NCBI RefSeq assembly: GCF_023721835.1
Contig: NZ_JAMKFE010000013.1
Location: 105,267 to 169,266 of the forward strand
Length of the DNA: 64,000 bases
Reading direction: 5' to 3'
Origin: Caldimonas mangrovi
Lineage (GTDB): Bacteria; Pseudomonadota; Gammaproteobacteria; Burkholderiales; Burkholderiaceae_C
A program made the position numbers and the translations under genes. This document shows, one piece after another, positions 38,002 to 47,940 of this stretch. How positions within the stretch are numbered: the first letter of the stretch is position 1; every line of letters begins with the position of its first letter. Below the pieces are notes generated by a model. It saw only the letters and a program-made list of their open reading frames with translations, did not search any database and was not told where the DNA came from.

Positions 38002-39711
38002 TCACGGCGGCGACCAAGCCGGGGCGAGCAAGCCGGACAGGCAGGGCAGCAGATGATCCAGGTTCACCGGCTTGGCCAGCACCGCATTCGCGCCGGCCGC
38101 CAGCGTGCTGTCGCTCACGTCGGGCGCGGTGCTGGACGACAGCGCGACGATCGGTACTTCACGCAGGCTGGGCATCGCCCGCAGGCGGCGCACGACACCC
38201 AGGCCACCGAGGTCGGACATCGTGGTGTCGAGCATGATCAGGTCCGGCAGGATGGCGGGCGCCAGGGCCAAGCCATCGTAGCCGCCTGCGGCGTGGAACA
38301 CCTCGAAGCCGAGCGGGCCGAGCAGGGTGGCGAGCTGCAGCCGGCTGGGCAGCGCGTCGTCCATGACCAGCACCTTGTGCCGCCGGCCCGCGTCGAGCAG
38401 GGGGGCGGCACCCTCCTCGGCAGAGATGCCGTTGCGCAGTTCAAACCAGAACGTATTGCCTTCCCCGAGCCGGCTGTGCACGTGGATGTCACTCCCCATC
38501 AACTGCACGAACTGTCGGCAGATGGCCAGTCCCAGGCCGGTGCCGCGGCTGCGCAGGTGGGCGTCGCCGACCTGCTCGAAGGGACGGAACAGGTGGTGGA
38601 TCTGTTCTTCGCTGATACCGATGCCGGTGTCCGAGACCTCGAAGCGCAACTGGGCCGGACCGGTGCGTGCGACGCGCAAGGCAACCTGTCCACGTTCCGT
38701 GAACTTCACGGCGTTGTCCAGCAGGTTCAGCAGCACCTGGCGCAGGCGGCGCTCGTCGGCGTGGATGCGCAGCGGCAGGCCGGGCGTGCAGTCGCAGACG
38801 AAGCTCAAGCCCGGTTTCTGCTCGGCCTTCACGCGGATCAGGCTCGCGATGACACCGAGGAATCTGGGCAGCTCGACGTCGGTGGGCATCAGCTCCAGCT
38901 TGCCGGCCTCGATCTTGGCCGAGTCGAGGATGTCGTTGATCAGCGTCAGCAGATGCTCGCCGCTCTCGCGGATCGCGTTGATGCCGACGGCCTGCCGGGC
39001 CGTCAGCGTCTGGTCGCATTGCAGCAGTTGGGCGAAACCCAGGATGCCGCTGAGCGGCGTGCGCAGGTCATGGCTCATGTTGGCCAGGAAGACGCTCTTG
39101 GCCTTGTTGGCGACCTCGGCCTTCTCCTTGGCCGCCACCAGTTCGGCCGTGCGCTCGCGCACCACGTCCTCCAACTGGTCGCGGTGGCGTCTCAGCGCCT
39201 CTTCGGCCTGCGTGCGCACCGTGATTTCGGCGTGCAGCGCCTCGACTGCGCGCGCCAGTTCGGCGGTGCGCTCGGCCACGCGCACCTCCAGCTCGGCATG
39301 CGCCCGCCGCAGCGCCTCCTCGGCCTGGCTGCGGCCCATCGCGTAGCGGATCGTGCGTGCCAGCAGCCGGCTGTCCACGGCCCCCTTGACCAGGTAGTCC
39401 TGGGCGCCGAGTTGCAGCGCCTGCAGCGCGACGTCTTCGTCGGTGAGGCCGCTCAACACCACCAGCGGCGGTACGCGCGGCACCAGCGACAGCAGCCGCT
39501 GCACCGTCTCCAGCCCGGTGCTGCCGGGCAGGCCCAGGTCGAGCAGCACGACGTCGGCCGGCTGTCGGCGCAGGCTTGCGGCGCCGTCCTCCAGCAGCAC
39601 CACCCAGCTCAGCAGGCAGCGCGGCCCGGGGGCCTGCGCCAGCATCACCTCGATCAGCCGGGCGTCGGCCGGGTTGTCCTCGATCAGCAGCACCGTGATC
39701 GGATCGTTCAT
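38002..39711 (-). CDS. hybrid sensor: receiver - coiled coil - histidine kinase - receiver
   Basis: 569 residues, no membrane segment. Domain order: receiver with Asp58 ([13 protein letters not shown]), a charged coiled coil (~135-200), HisKA with His214 ([16 protein letters not shown]), HATPase ([19 protein letters not shown]), and a C-terminal receiver with Asp495 (IMLDTTMSD). Such soluble REC-HK-REC proteins act as phosphorelay intermediates. Its start overlaps the stop of the single-domain response regulator (39708-39711), so the two are coupled. No output DNA-binding domain occurs anywhere in this cluster. Confidence 0.93.
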   Translation of the reverse strand: MNDPITVLLIEDNPADARLIEVMLAQAPGPRCLLSWVVLLEDGAASLRRQPADVVLLDLGLPGSTGLETVQRLLSLVPRVPPLVVLSGLTDEDVALQALQLGAQDYLVKGAVDSRLLARTIRYAMGRSQAEEALRRAHAELEVRVAERTAELARAVEALHAEITVRTQAEEALRRHRDQLEDVVRERTAELVAAKEKAEVANKAKSVFLANMSHDLRTPLSGILGFAQLLQCDQTLTARQAVGINAIRESGEHLLTLINDILDSAKIEAGKLELMPTDVELPRFLGVIASLIRVKAEQKPGLSFVCDCTPGLPLRIHADERRLRQVLLNLLDNAVKFTERGQVALRVARTGPAQLRFEVSDTGIGISEEQIHHLFRPFEQVGDAHLRSRGTGLGLAICRQFVQLMGSDIHVHSRLGEGNTFWFELRNGISAEEGAAPLLDAGRRHKVLVMDDALPSRLQLATLLGPLGFEVFHAAGGYDGLALAPAILPDLIMLDTTMSDLGGLGVVRRLRAMPSLREVPIVALSSSTAPDVSDSTLAAGANAVLAKPVNLDHLLPCLSGLLAPAWSPP

Positions 39712-40163
39712 GACCCGCTCCTGGGCGGCAGCGTGACGACCGACAGCCAGAATTCTTCTATCGTCTGCACGATGCGCATGAACTGTTCGAAGTCGACCGG
39801 CTTGGTGACGTAGCAGTTGGCATTCAGGTGGTAGGCACGGATCACGTCCTCCTCGGCTTGCGAGGTGGTCAGGATCACGACGGGTATGGTCTTCAGGGAC
39901 GGGTCGGACTTGATGGTCTCGAGCACCTCGCGGCCATCCTTCTTGGGCAGGTTCAGGTCGAGCAGGATCAGGTCCGGTCGGGGCGCCTGCTGGTAAGGCG
40001 CGCGGCGATAGAGGAAGTCGAGCGCCGCGACGCCGTCCTCGGCCACGTGCAGCTCGTTGCGCACCTTGCCTTCCTTGAACGCCTCGCGTGTCAGACGCAC
40101 GTCGCCGGGGTTGTCTTCGACCATCAGGATCTCGATGGCCCGGGGCGGTGTTCTGCTCGACAT
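39708..40163 (-). CDS. single-domain response regulator (Rcp1-type)
   Basis: 151 residues forming only a receiver domain: [18 protein letters not shown], phospho-accepting Asp69 ([13 protein letters not shown]), the [24 protein letters not shown] segment and a final amphipathic helix. The extended beta4-alpha4 region with DVIRAY..NANCY is typical of Rcp1-type partners of phytochrome-like kinases. Start ATG 40163; a minus-strand TATAGT at 40197-40202 could be a -10 for this gene. Confidence 0.92.
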   Translation of the reverse strand: MSSRTPPRAIEILMVEDNPGDVRLTREAFKEGKVRNELHVAEDGVAALDFLYRRAPYQQAPRPDLILLDLNLPKKDGREVLETIKSDPSLKTIPVVILTTSQAEEDVIRAYHLNANCYVTKPVDFEQFMRIVQTIEEFWLSVVTLPPRSGS

Positions 40164-40272
40164 GTACGCCTCCCTCACGGCTGGATGCGTCGCCCCACTA
40201 TAGCCATCCGGTACTCTGCCGGGACACCTGATTTCCCGGGGGGTTGGGGGCGGGAGTGCCAGGCGGGCACAT

Positions 40273-42849
40273 TCAGGCCTCGCCGCGGAAGCCCTTGACC
40301 CAGTCCAGGATGGCGCGAGACTGGAAGTGCGCCGCCAGCTGGCGCAGCCGCTGGGCGAACGGCCGATATGCCGCGTCCAGGGTTTCGATGCGGTCGGCGT
40401 GGGCGCGGATGCTGCGCATGTTGCCGATCTGGGCCAGCCGATACAGCGCCTCGAGCTCGTCGGGGGGAGGGGGCGTGATCGCCTGCGGCGTCGCATGAGC
40501 TGCCGTCGGCCCGTCGGCGGGCCGCCAGGTCAGCCCCAGCAGCGAACCGATCTCGTGCAGCAGGCGGGTGAGGTCGATGGGCTTGGGCAGGAAGGCGTCG
40601 GCACCGGCCGCCAGGCTGTTGAGGCGGTCCGCCGGCGAGGCGCGCGCGGAGACGATGATCACGGGGATCTGCTCGCAACCCGGTGTGCGGCGCAGCACCT
40701 GGGTGGCTTGCAGTCCGTCCATGTCCGGCATCACGTTGTCCATCAGCACCAGGTCGGGGTGCACGGCCTGCGCCTGCTCAACGGCGGCGCGACCGTCGGC
40801 GGCCTCGCAGATCTCGAAGCCCAGCGGCTGCAGCAGGTCAAGCAGCATCGCCCGGTTGCCGGGAGTGTCGTCGACCACCAGCACCCGCTTGCGCGCGCCG
40901 ACGTAGCCGACGTACGGCAGGGCCGCAGGCGGTGCTTGCGGGCTGCCGGTCGCCGGCCGCAGCTCGAGCGCAAAGCGGAAGCGGCTGCCTGCGCCCACGG
41001 CACTGTCGAGTTCGATGCTGCCCCCCATCATGTGTACCAGCTGGCGGCTGATCGCCAGGCCCAGGCCGGTCCCCTGCGGGCGCTGCTCGGGCGCGCCCGC
41101 CTGCTCGAAAGGCAGGAAGATGCGCTCGCGGTCTTCCTGGGGAACACCGGCGCCGGTGTCGGCCACCTCGAAGCACATGCGTTGCGGCGGCTCGAAGTGC
41201 ACGCGCAGCCGGACGCTGCCGCGGTCGGTGAACTTCACGGCGTTGTCGAGCAGGTTGAGCAGCACCTGGCGCAGTCGCCGCTCATCGGCCATCACGGTAT
41301 GCGGGATGTCGGAGGCGGCCTCGTAAGCGAACTCCAGGCCCTTCTGCTCGGCCTTGATGCGCATCATGTCGGCCAGCGACCGCAACAGGCGCGGCAGCGC
41401 CACCTCGGCGTGCTGCAACTCGAGCTTGTCCGCCTCGATCTTGGCGAGGTCGAGCACGTCGTTGATCAGCGTCAGCAGATGCTCGCCGCTGGTGCGGATG
41501 GTGCGCACCCGGTCGCGCTGAGCGGAGTCGAGCGCCGTGTCGTTCTCCAGGATCTGCGCAAAGCCCAGCACCGCGTTCAGCGGCGTGCGCAGTTCGTGAC
41601 TCATGTTCGCCAGGAAGGCGCTCTTCGTGCGGTTAGCGACCTCGGCACGTTCCTTGGCGGCCTGCAGTTCGGCCGTGCGTGCCTGCACCAGCTCCTCCAG
41701 ATGGTCGCGGTGGCGGCGCAGCTCTTCCTGGGCATCGTGCCGCTCGGTGATCTCGGTGCCGAACCCCTCCAGATACTGCAGCCGACCGGCATCGTCGCGC
41801 ACCTCGCGCAGACTGACGGCCATCCAGATCGGCCGGCCGTCGCGGCGCAGCAGGTTGAGTTCGTGCGCGATCACGGCATGACGCTGGCGCAGCTGTGCCA
41901 GCAGCGCGTCGCGGTCGCCCGGCTCGACGTACAGCGACGCGACGTTGGGCACGTGCTCGAGCAGCTGCTGCGGCGAGTCGTAGCCGAGCATGCGCGCGTA
42001 TGCGGGGTTGGCGCTCAGCAGGCTGCCGTCAGGGCCGACGCGCCAGATGCCTTCAAGCGCGTTGGCGTAGATGCCGCGGTAGTTCTCTTCGCTGCGCCGC
42101 AGGTCCGCGAGCGTGCACTGCAACTGCTCCGCCATCTGGTTGAACTTGACGGCCAGCACGCCGATCTCGTCGCGCGTGCCGACCCGCACGCGACTGTCCA
42201 GGTCGCCCGACGCGATGCGCTCCGCCGCCTGCGCCAGTTCGGCCACCGGTGCCGCGATGCCGCGCGCGAGCGACACCGCGGCGGCTGTGGCGGTGAGCGC
42301 CAGCAGCCCGCCCGCCGCAGCCAGCTGCAGCAGGATGTCCGACAGGATGGCCTGCTGCCGCCCGACGGCGGCCTGCAGGCGGTCCTGCGTCTGTTGCCAC
42401 GCGTCCTGCTGCGCCGCTCGTGCGTCGCGCAGCGCGGCGTAGATGGCGATCAGGCTTTCGTTGCGCCCGCTCACGCCGGGTTCGCCGGGATGGCCGAGCG
42501 TGGCGGCCTCGCGGGCGATGGCGGCAAGCGCGCGGTTCAAGTCGCTGCCGGGCTCCAGCACCGCGATGTCGGCGCGCAAACCGTCGAGCCGATGCTGCAC
42601 CGCCTGGCGACTTTCGTGCGACTCCAGCGTGGCCAGGCGTTCGATGTCCGCCTCCAGCGACGAGAAGTCCACGCGCATCGCCTGCAGGCGGCCCAGCCGC
42701 TCACTGAGTGGCGGCACCTCGGCCGACGCCGCCCCCACCTGCACCAGTTGATAGAAGCTGGTGCCCATGGCCAGGAACACCAGCGACACCACCAGGGCGA
42801 AGCCGAACAGGATCTTGCGTTGTACCGACGACCCGATCGCGCGCAGCAT
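40273..42849 (-). CDS. membrane hybrid histidine kinase (sensor-HAMP-PAS-HK-REC)
   Basis: 858 residues. Helix 1 at ~12-32, a periplasmic helical sensor of ~150 residues, helix 2 near 182-202, HAMP, a PAS domain (ENYRGIYANALEGIWRVGPDGSLLSANPAYARMLGYDSP) with a PAC segment, HisKA with His418 (NMSHELRTPLNAVLGF), HATPase, a receiver with Asp704 (LVLMDNVMPDMDG) and a C-terminal helical region without an HPt histidine. Its start overlaps the stop of the binding lipoprotein gene (ATGA), so periplasmic ligand sensing via that lipoprotein is plausible but inferred. Confidence 0.93.
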   Translation of the reverse strand: MLRAIGSSVQRKILFGFALVVSLVFLAMGTSFYQLVQVGAASAEVPPLSERLGRLQAMRVDFSSLEADIERLATLESHESRQAVQHRLDGLRADIAVLEPGSDLNRALAAIAREAATLGHPGEPGVSGRNESLIAIYAALRDARAAQQDAWQQTQDRLQAAVGRQQAILSDILLQLAAAGGLLALTATAAAVSLARGIAAPVAELAQAAERIASGDLDSRVRVGTRDEIGVLAVKFNQMAEQLQCTLADLRRSEENYRGIYANALEGIWRVGPDGSLLSANPAYARMLGYDSPQQLLEHVPNVASLYVEPGDRDALLAQLRQRHAVIAHELNLLRRDGRPIWMAVSLREVRDDAGRLQYLEGFGTEITERHDAQEELRRHRDHLEELVQARTAELQAAKERAEVANRTKSAFLANMSHELRTPLNAVLGFAQILENDTALDSAQRDRVRTIRTSGEHLLTLINDVLDLAKIEADKLELQHAEVALPRLLRSLADMMRIKAEQKGLEFAYEAASDIPHTVMADERRLRQVLLNLLDNAVKFTDRGSVRLRVHFEPPQRMCFEVADTGAGVPQEDRERIFLPFEQAGAPEQRPQGTGLGLAISRQLVHMMGGSIELDSAVGAGSRFRFALELRPATGSPQAPPAALPYVGYVGARKRVLVVDDTPGNRAMLLDLLQPLGFEICEAADGRAAVEQAQAVHPDLVLMDNVMPDMDGLQATQVLRRTPGCEQIPVIIVSARASPADRLNSLAAGADAFLPKPIDLTRLLHEIGSLLGLTWRPADGPTAAHATPQAITPPPPDELEALYRLAQIGNMRSIRAHADRIETLDAAYRPFAQRLRQLAAHFQSRAILDWVKGFRGEA

Positions 42850-43874
42850 CAGCGGGTGCCCCGGTGCACGATGCCTGCGTTCTTGAGCATCGACGGGGCG
42901 AACGCGACACCCAGCCGATCGGCGAGTTCGAGGTTCAGGCCCAGCACCGCGCGCTGGTTCTCGGCCACGGGGATGTCGGCAGGGCGAGCGCCCCGGAGGA
43001 TCTTCAGCGCCACGCCCGCCGCGTGCTCGCCCTGTTCCTCGGGGACCTTGCCCATCGTGACGAGCACCAGCGGTGTCATGTAGCCGTCCACGTAGCCGGT
43101 GGGGATGCGGGTGTTCCGCAGCATGAAGTCGCGTGCGGCGGCTTCGTCCCAGTCCTCGATGCCGGCGTAATTGCCGGTCAGGAGCATGTCGGCCCGGCCT
43201 TGCAGTTCGACGAAGGCCCGACGGAACGCCTCGAAGCTGCGCACCAGCCGGACCTGCATGCGGCCCTGGAAAAAACGTTCGTTGTAGATGGCGACCACCT
43301 TGGCCTGCGTTTGCGTGTCGCCGCTCAGGTAGGCCACCCGGTCGCCTTTGGCGTGCTCGCGCAGCGCGCGCACCAGCGGCGGCACCAGGTCGACCTCGAT
43401 CATGCCGGTGACGTTCGGCGCCGGAAAGCCGTAGGCGCCTGCGTCCCAGTTGACGCCGGCGAACACCACCGGCAGCGTGCCGCCCCGGTAGAAAGGGGCC
43501 GCCAGGTACCGGGCCGCGGCGTCGTCGGTGACGATCAGCACGTCGGGCTTGAAGGACTCGACCGCGGCCTTGGCGCGCGCGGCCGCTTCGCGCGCATACG
43601 GCTCGCCGGCGCGGCGCGCGGTGTCCATGCGCTCGATGCGCAGTTCGACGCCGGAGCCCTGCAAGGTGGCGGCGATGCCGCGACCGATGCCGTCGTTCCA
43701 GGCGTTGCCTTCATGGTAGGAGTCGACCCACAGGATCTTCTTGCCGGCCAGCTCGGCGCGAGCCGGCTCGACCCTCGGCGCGGCCGGCGGCTGGCAGCCC
43801 TGCAGCACGGCCAGGCCGAGCGCGGTCGCGGCAAGCCGTGCTGCGGCGCGCTTGCGAAATGACAACAGACGCAT
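42849..43874 (-). CDS. ABC-type substrate-binding lipoprotein, probable sensory partner
   Basis: 341 residues with a lipoprotein signal (ALGLAVLQGC, Cys27). The mature part (KKILWVDSYHEGNAWNDGI, FKPDVLIVTDDAAARYLAAPFYRGG, LPVVFAGVNWDAG, FPAPNVTGMIEVD) resembles the ABC_sub_bind/TrpX type I binding-protein fold. No permease or ATPase is nearby. It overlaps the hybrid kinase start by ATGA, so it probably presents a ligand to that kinase rather than to a transporter. Confidence 0.85.
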   Translation of the reverse strand: MRLLSFRKRAAARLAATALGLAVLQGCQPPAAPRVEPARAELAGKKILWVDSYHEGNAWNDGIGRGIAATLQGSGVELRIERMDTARRAGEPYAREAAARAKAAVESFKPDVLIVTDDAAARYLAAPFYRGGTLPVVFAGVNWDAGAYGFPAPNVTGMIEVDLVPPLVRALREHAKGDRVAYLSGDTQTQAKVVAIYNERFFQGRMQVRLVRSFEAFRRAFVELQGRADMLLTGNYAGIEDWDEAAARDFMLRNTRIPTGYVDGYMTPLVLVTMGKVPEEQGEHAAGVALKILRGARPADIPVAENQRAVLGLNLELADRLGVAFAPSMLKNAGIVHRGTR

Positions 43875-43919
43875 GGCAGGTCTCCTCGGACCATGCGGGC
43901 CGGCCCTGCCGGCTCCGCT

Positions 43920-45125
43920 TCATATCGTCCCTGGTGATGTTCTCGGGCCCTCGTCGATGCCGGCGGCGGGCTCCATCGGCAGCGTGAAGTGGAAGGTGGA
44001 GCCGGTGCAGCCGTCGGAGTCGACCCAGATGCTTCCGCCATGCCGCTCGACGATCCGCTTGCACAGCGCCAGGCCGATGCCGGTGCCCGAGTATTCGGTG
44101 CGGCCGTGCAGCCGCTGGAACAGCACGAAGATCCGCTTGAAGTATTCCGGCGCGATGCCGATGCCGTTGTCGCGCACCCGGAAATGCCAGTCGGCGCCGC
44201 TTGCGCATGCGCCGACGTGCACTTGCGGGGGCGTCGCACGCCGGTACTTGATGGCATTGCCGAGCAGGTTCTGGAACAACTGCACCAGTTGCACCCTGTC
44301 TGCCGTCACCGTCGGCAGCATGTCGTGCGTGAGCTCTGCGCCGCTTTCTTCCACGGCCAGGCCCAGGTTGTCGATGGCCGCGGCGAGTGCGGCGTTGCAG
44401 TCGGTCGGCTCGAACGGCCGCGCCTTCGTGCCCACGCGTGAATAGGCGAGCAGATCGTTGATGAGCGCCTGCATGCGCTTGGCGCCGTCGACCGCGTAGC
44501 CGATGAATTCGTCCGCGTCCGGGTCGAGCCGGCCCCGATAGCGCTGGGCGACCAGCTGCAGGTAGCTCGCCACCATGCGCAGCGGCTCCTGCATGTCGTG
44601 CGATGCCACATAGGCCAGCTGCTCGAGTTCGGCGTTGGAGCGCTGCAACGCCTCCTGCACGCGTTCGCGCGCGGCGATTTCCCGCTGCAGCGAGGCATTC
44701 TGCTCGGCCAGTCGCCCGTGCAGGTCGCGCAGCGCGAGGTGTGTGCGCACTCGGGCCAGCAACTCGGCCCCGTCGATCGGCTTGATGACGTAGTCGACGG
44801 CGCCGGCGGCAAAGCCGGTGAGCTTGTCGTCGGTGCCTGCCAGGGCGGTCATGAAAATCACAGGGATGTCGCGCGTGCCGGACATCGCCTTCAGGCGCCG
44901 GCAGGCCTCGAAGCCGTCGGCTCCCGGCATCACGACGTCCAGCAGGATCAGGTCGGGCCGCACGAAATCTGCCCGCTCGACCGCCTCGTCGCCCGTCTGC
45001 GCGACCACGACGCCATACCCATGCTGCTCGAGATGGCCGGTCAGCACGCCGAGGTTGGCCGGCATGTCGTCGACGATGAGGATGGTCTTGCCGGCGGCGC
45101 CGGCAGTGGCGGCGTTCGTGTCCAT
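43920..45125 (-). CDS. receiver-histidine kinase hybrid (soluble)
   Basis: 401 residues: an N-terminal receiver with Asp63 ([13 protein letters not shown]), a short coiled coil, a HisKA of the phytochrome-like type with His176 ([20 protein letters not shown]) and a HATPase domain ([44 protein letters not shown]). It is the promoter-proximal gene of the sensory cluster, 45 bases before the binding-lipoprotein gene. The SHDMQEPLR type often pairs with Rcp1-like regulators, and one is present two genes downstream. Confidence 0.92.
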   Translation of the reverse strand: MDTNAATAGAAGKTILIVDDMPANLGVLTGHLEQHGYGVVVAQTGDEAVERADFVRPDLILLDVVMPGADGFEACRRLKAMSGTRDIPVIFMTALAGTDDKLTGFAAGAVDYVIKPIDGAELLARVRTHLALRDLHGRLAEQNASLQREIAARERVQEALQRSNAELEQLAYVASHDMQEPLRMVASYLQLVAQRYRGRLDPDADEFIGYAVDGAKRMQALINDLLAYSRVGTKARPFEPTDCNAALAAAIDNLGLAVEESGAELTHDMLPTVTADRVQLVQLFQNLLGNAIKYRRATPPQVHVGACASGADWHFRVRDNGIGIAPEYFKRIFVLFQRLHGRTEYSGTGIGLALCKRIVERHGGSIWVDSDGCTGSTFHFTLPMEPAAGIDEGPRTSPGTI

Positions 45126-45257
45126 TCCGGCCCTCGTCCTGCCTGCTTTCAGTGTAGGAACTTTGCCGCGCGACGGGCATGGGGCTTTACCAGGGGCTGC
45201 GTTGCAACTCGCGGTCGTGTTGCAATGCAGCCGGACGGCAAGGGAAGGAACGGCGGG

Positions 45258-46148
45258 TTGAAGCTCAAGCACATCGAAGTCCTGCACGCGATCATGGTGG
45301 CCGGCACGCTGAGCGGGGCGGCGCGCCTGCTGAACGTGTCGCAGCCGGCCGTCACGCAGACGCTGCAGCATGCCGAGCTGCAGCTCGGCTACCTGCTGTT
45401 CAAGCGCGTGCGCAACCGCCTGGTGCCCACGCAGGAGGCGCTGGCGCTGTACAGCGAGGTCGACAAGCTGTTCGGCCAGCTGCAGTCGGTGCGGACGCTG
45501 GCGGCCAACCTCAGGGACCCCGCCGAGCACGAGCTGCGCATCCTGATTCCGCCGTCGTTGTCGTCGCACCTGCTGCCGCTGGCTCTCAAGCGCTTTCGAC
45601 GCAAGTACCCTGCGGTGGCCCTGAACATCCGCACGCTGCATTCGCGCGACATCGCGCTGGCGATCGCGTTGCGCGAAGGCGACGTCGGCGTCGTGTACGG
45701 CACCCATCCGCACCCTTCGGTGGAAGAAACACCCGTGGCGACAGGGCACCTCGTCTGCCTGTCGCCCGATGCACCAAAAGGGCGCAAGACGGTCGAGCTG
45801 TCGGAGCTGTCGGGCAAGCCGCTGATCCGCATCCACCCGCAGGACCCGATCGGTTTCGTGATCAACGACATGGTTCACCGGCTCGGCATCGAATTCGTCG
45901 GCGGCATCACGGTGCAGACCTACCAGACCGCGTTGTCGCTCGCGGAGCATGGCTTCGGCCCTGCGCTCGTCGACCTCTTCACGGTGGCCGGACGCCGCAG
46001 TGACACGCTGGCGATACTGCGCGTCGAGCCTGCGGTGCCGGTGCAGCTGAACGCCCTGTGGCCCCAAGCCGGTGCCGAGCTGAGCGCCTCGCGCTACCTG
46101 ATCGAGTGCATCCGGCAGGTCGCGCAAGCCATTGTCGATGCCCGCTGA
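45258..46148 (+). CDS. LysR-type transcriptional regulator
   Basis: 296 residues from a TTG at 45258. An N-terminal winged helix ([40 protein letters not shown]) is followed by a periplasmic-binding-like effector domain. TTG is chosen because LysR proteins normally begin at KLKHIE and AAGGGAAGG lies upstream; ATG 45225 would add 11 atypical residues. It precedes, on the same strand, genes for amino-acid binding proteins and a racemase, and an ATAAG-N5-CTTAT box lies in the intervening spacer, so it probably controls them. Confidence 0.92.
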   Translation: MKLKHIEVLHAIMVAGTLSGAARLLNVSQPAVTQTLQHAELQLGYLLFKRVRNRLVPTQEALALYSEVDKLFGQLQSVRTLAANLRDPAEHELRILIPPSLSSHLLPLALKRFRRKYPAVALNIRTLHSRDIALAIALREGDVGVVYGTHPHPSVEETPVATGHLVCLSPDAPKGRKTVELSELSGKPLIRIHPQDPIGFVINDMVHRLGIEFVGGITVQTYQTALSLAEHGFGPALVDLFTVAGRRSDTLAILRVEPAVPVQLNALWPQAGAELSASRYLIECIRQVAQAIVDAR

Positions 46149-46157
46149 CGGCAAGGC

Positions 46158-46172
46158 ATAAGGCTGGCTTAT
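46158..46172 (+). promoter_or_regulatory. LysR-type operator
   Basis: ATAAG-GCTGG-CTTAT, a 15-base interrupted palindrome containing the T-N11-A core typical of LysR regulators, lies just after the LysR stop and 86 bases before the first binding-protein gene. CATATT near 46189-46194 could be the -10. The LysR protein next door is the obvious candidate to bind it. Confidence 0.6.
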
Positions 46173-46258
46173 AGACGCGCCCCGCTTTCATATTGGCGCG
46201 GCGCGCGCTCAATCCGTACAGTGCCCCTCATCCGTTGTCATCCTTCGAGGGGTTCATC

Positions 46259-47143
46259 ATGGGTCTGCGTTCTACCTTCATCGCCGTGGCGGCCGCGCTG
46301 GCGTGTTCCGTTGCCGGCGCCCAGTCCGGCACCCTGGAGCGCATCGCGCAAACGGGCGCCATCAAGGTGGGGCACCGTGAGAGTTCGGTGCCGTTCAGCT
46401 ACCTCGACGGCAGCAAGCCGATCGGGTTCGCAATGGACCTGTGCGCGCGCATCGTCGAAGCGGCAAAAACGCAGCTGAAGCGGCCCGACCTCAAGGTCGA
46501 GTACCAGCCGGTCACGTCGCAGAACCGCATTCCGCTGATTCAGAACGGCACGGTCGACATCGAGTGCGGATCGACCACCAACAACACCAACCGGCGCGAG
46601 CAGGTCGAGTTCGGCATCAACCATTTCTACACGGGCACGCGCCTGCTGACGCGCAAGAGCTCTGGCATCCAGAGCATCGACGACCTGAAGGGCAAGACGC
46701 TGGTGTCGACCACCGGCACGACCAACATCGCACTGCTGCGCAAGCATCTCTTCGAGCAGAAGATCGACGCGCAGCTCGTTCCCGCGAAGGACCACGCCGA
46801 CTCGATGCTCTACGTCGAGTCCGGACGTGCAGCCGCCTTCGGGATGGACGACATCCTGCTCTACGGCCTGATGGCCAACGCCCGCAACCCGCAGGACTGG
46901 GCCGTGGTCGGCGAAGCCCTCCAGGTGGAGCCCTACGCGATCATGCTGCGCCGCGACGATCCGGGCTTCAAGAAACTGGTCGACGACACGCTGCGCAGCG
47001 TGATCAAATCGGGCGAGTTCGAGGCCCTGTACAAGAAGTGGTTCCAGTCGCCCATCCCGCCCAGGGGCACGAACCTCAATGTGCCGATGAGCGCCGAGCT
47101 GCGCAAGCACCTGGGTGCACCGACGGACCGCCCGGCGTTGTGA
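46259..47143 (+). CDS. periplasmic amino-acid binding protein (Glu/Asp type), copy 1
   Basis: 294 residues with a Sec signal peptide (about 1-21, ending VAGAQ). The mature protein is a type II binding fold: IKVGHRESSVPFSYLDG, GFAMDLCARIVEA, DIECGSTTNNTNRREQVEFG and EPYAIMLRRDDPGFKKLVDDTL, which are the hallmarks of glutamate/aspartate GltI-like proteins. No permease or ATPase follows. It is followed by the racemase gene and a paralogue at 47941. Confidence 0.92.
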   Translation: MGLRSTFIAVAAALACSVAGAQSGTLERIAQTGAIKVGHRESSVPFSYLDGSKPIGFAMDLCARIVEAAKTQLKRPDLKVEYQPVTSQNRIPLIQNGTVDIECGSTTNNTNRREQVEFGINHFYTGTRLLTRKSSGIQSIDDLKGKTLVSTTGTTNIALLRKHLFEQKIDAQLVPAKDHADSMLYVESGRAAAFGMDDILLYGLMANARNPQDWAVVGEALQVEPYAIMLRRDDPGFKKLVDDTLRSVIKSGEFEALYKKWFQSPIPPRGTNLNVPMSAELRKHLGAPTDRPAL

Positions 47144-47172
47144 ACCGGCACCGGGACCCGGACGTGACGATC

Positions 47173-47916
47173 ATGCAAGGCATCAGGGTCGGCGCGCTGC
47201 CGCTGGTGGGTGTGCTGGGCGGCATGGGGCCTGCCGCGACGGCGGACTTCCACCGCAAGCTGGTCGCCGCGACGCCGGCCCGGCGCGACCAGGACCACGT
47301 GCCGTTGCTGATCCATTCGATCCCGCAGATCCCGGACCGCGCCGCCAGCATCCTCGACGGAGCCGACTCGCCGGCTCCTGCGCTGGTCTGCATCGCTCGC
47401 AGCCTCGAGGCCGCAGGGGCCGAGCTGCTGGTGATGCCCTGCAACACCGCGCACTTCTGGTATGACGAGCTGCGGCAGGCCGTCGGCGTGCCGGTGTTGC
47501 ACATCGCCGATCCGGTGATCGAGGCACTGGTGCAAGGTGGCAGTTTCTCCCGCGTGGGCTTGCTCGGCACGCGGGCCACCGTGGCTGCCGGCTTGTATGC
47601 GAAGCGTGCTGCGCAAGGGCCGGCGCGTGCACGAGGCATCGAATGGCTGCAGCCGTCACAGGCCGAGCAGCATGAGGGAGTCGATCCCGGCATCGAGGCG
47701 GTGAAAGCCGGCCAGCTGGGACGTGCCGAATGGTTGCTGCGCGAGGCGGCGGAGCGCCTGGTCGACCAGGGCGTCGACGCCATCGTGCTGGCGTGCACCG
47801 AGATCCCGCTGGTGCTGCAGCACGCGGCCGTTCCGGTGCTCGATGCCACCCAACTGCTGGCCGAGGCCACCGTGCGCTGGGCGCTGCAGCCCGCACGCCT
47901 GGCCACCGTCACCTGA
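47173..47916 (+). CDS. aspartate/glutamate racemase
   Basis: 247 residues of the PLP-independent Asp/Glu racemase family. The two catalytic cysteines are Cys90 (LVMPCNTAHFW) and Cys208 (VLACTEIPL), and the N-terminal GVLGGMGPAATADFHRKL loop is intact. It interconverts L- and D-aspartate or glutamate. I use ATG 47173; in-frame GTGs at 47164 and 47140 (overlapping the previous stop) are alternatives. It is flanked by two acidic-amino-acid binding proteins. Confidence 0.92.
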   Translation: MQGIRVGALPLVGVLGGMGPAATADFHRKLVAATPARRDQDHVPLLIHSIPQIPDRAASILDGADSPAPALVCIARSLEAAGAELLVMPCNTAHFWYDELRQAVGVPVLHIADPVIEALVQGGSFSRVGLLGTRATVAAGLYAKRAAQGPARARGIEWLQPSQAEQHEGVDPGIEAVKAGQLGRAEWLLREAAERLVDQGVDAIVLACTEIPLVLQHAAVPVLDATQLLAEATVRWALQPARLATVT

Positions 47917-47940
47917 ACCCGCACACAGGAGGGTCGGAAA

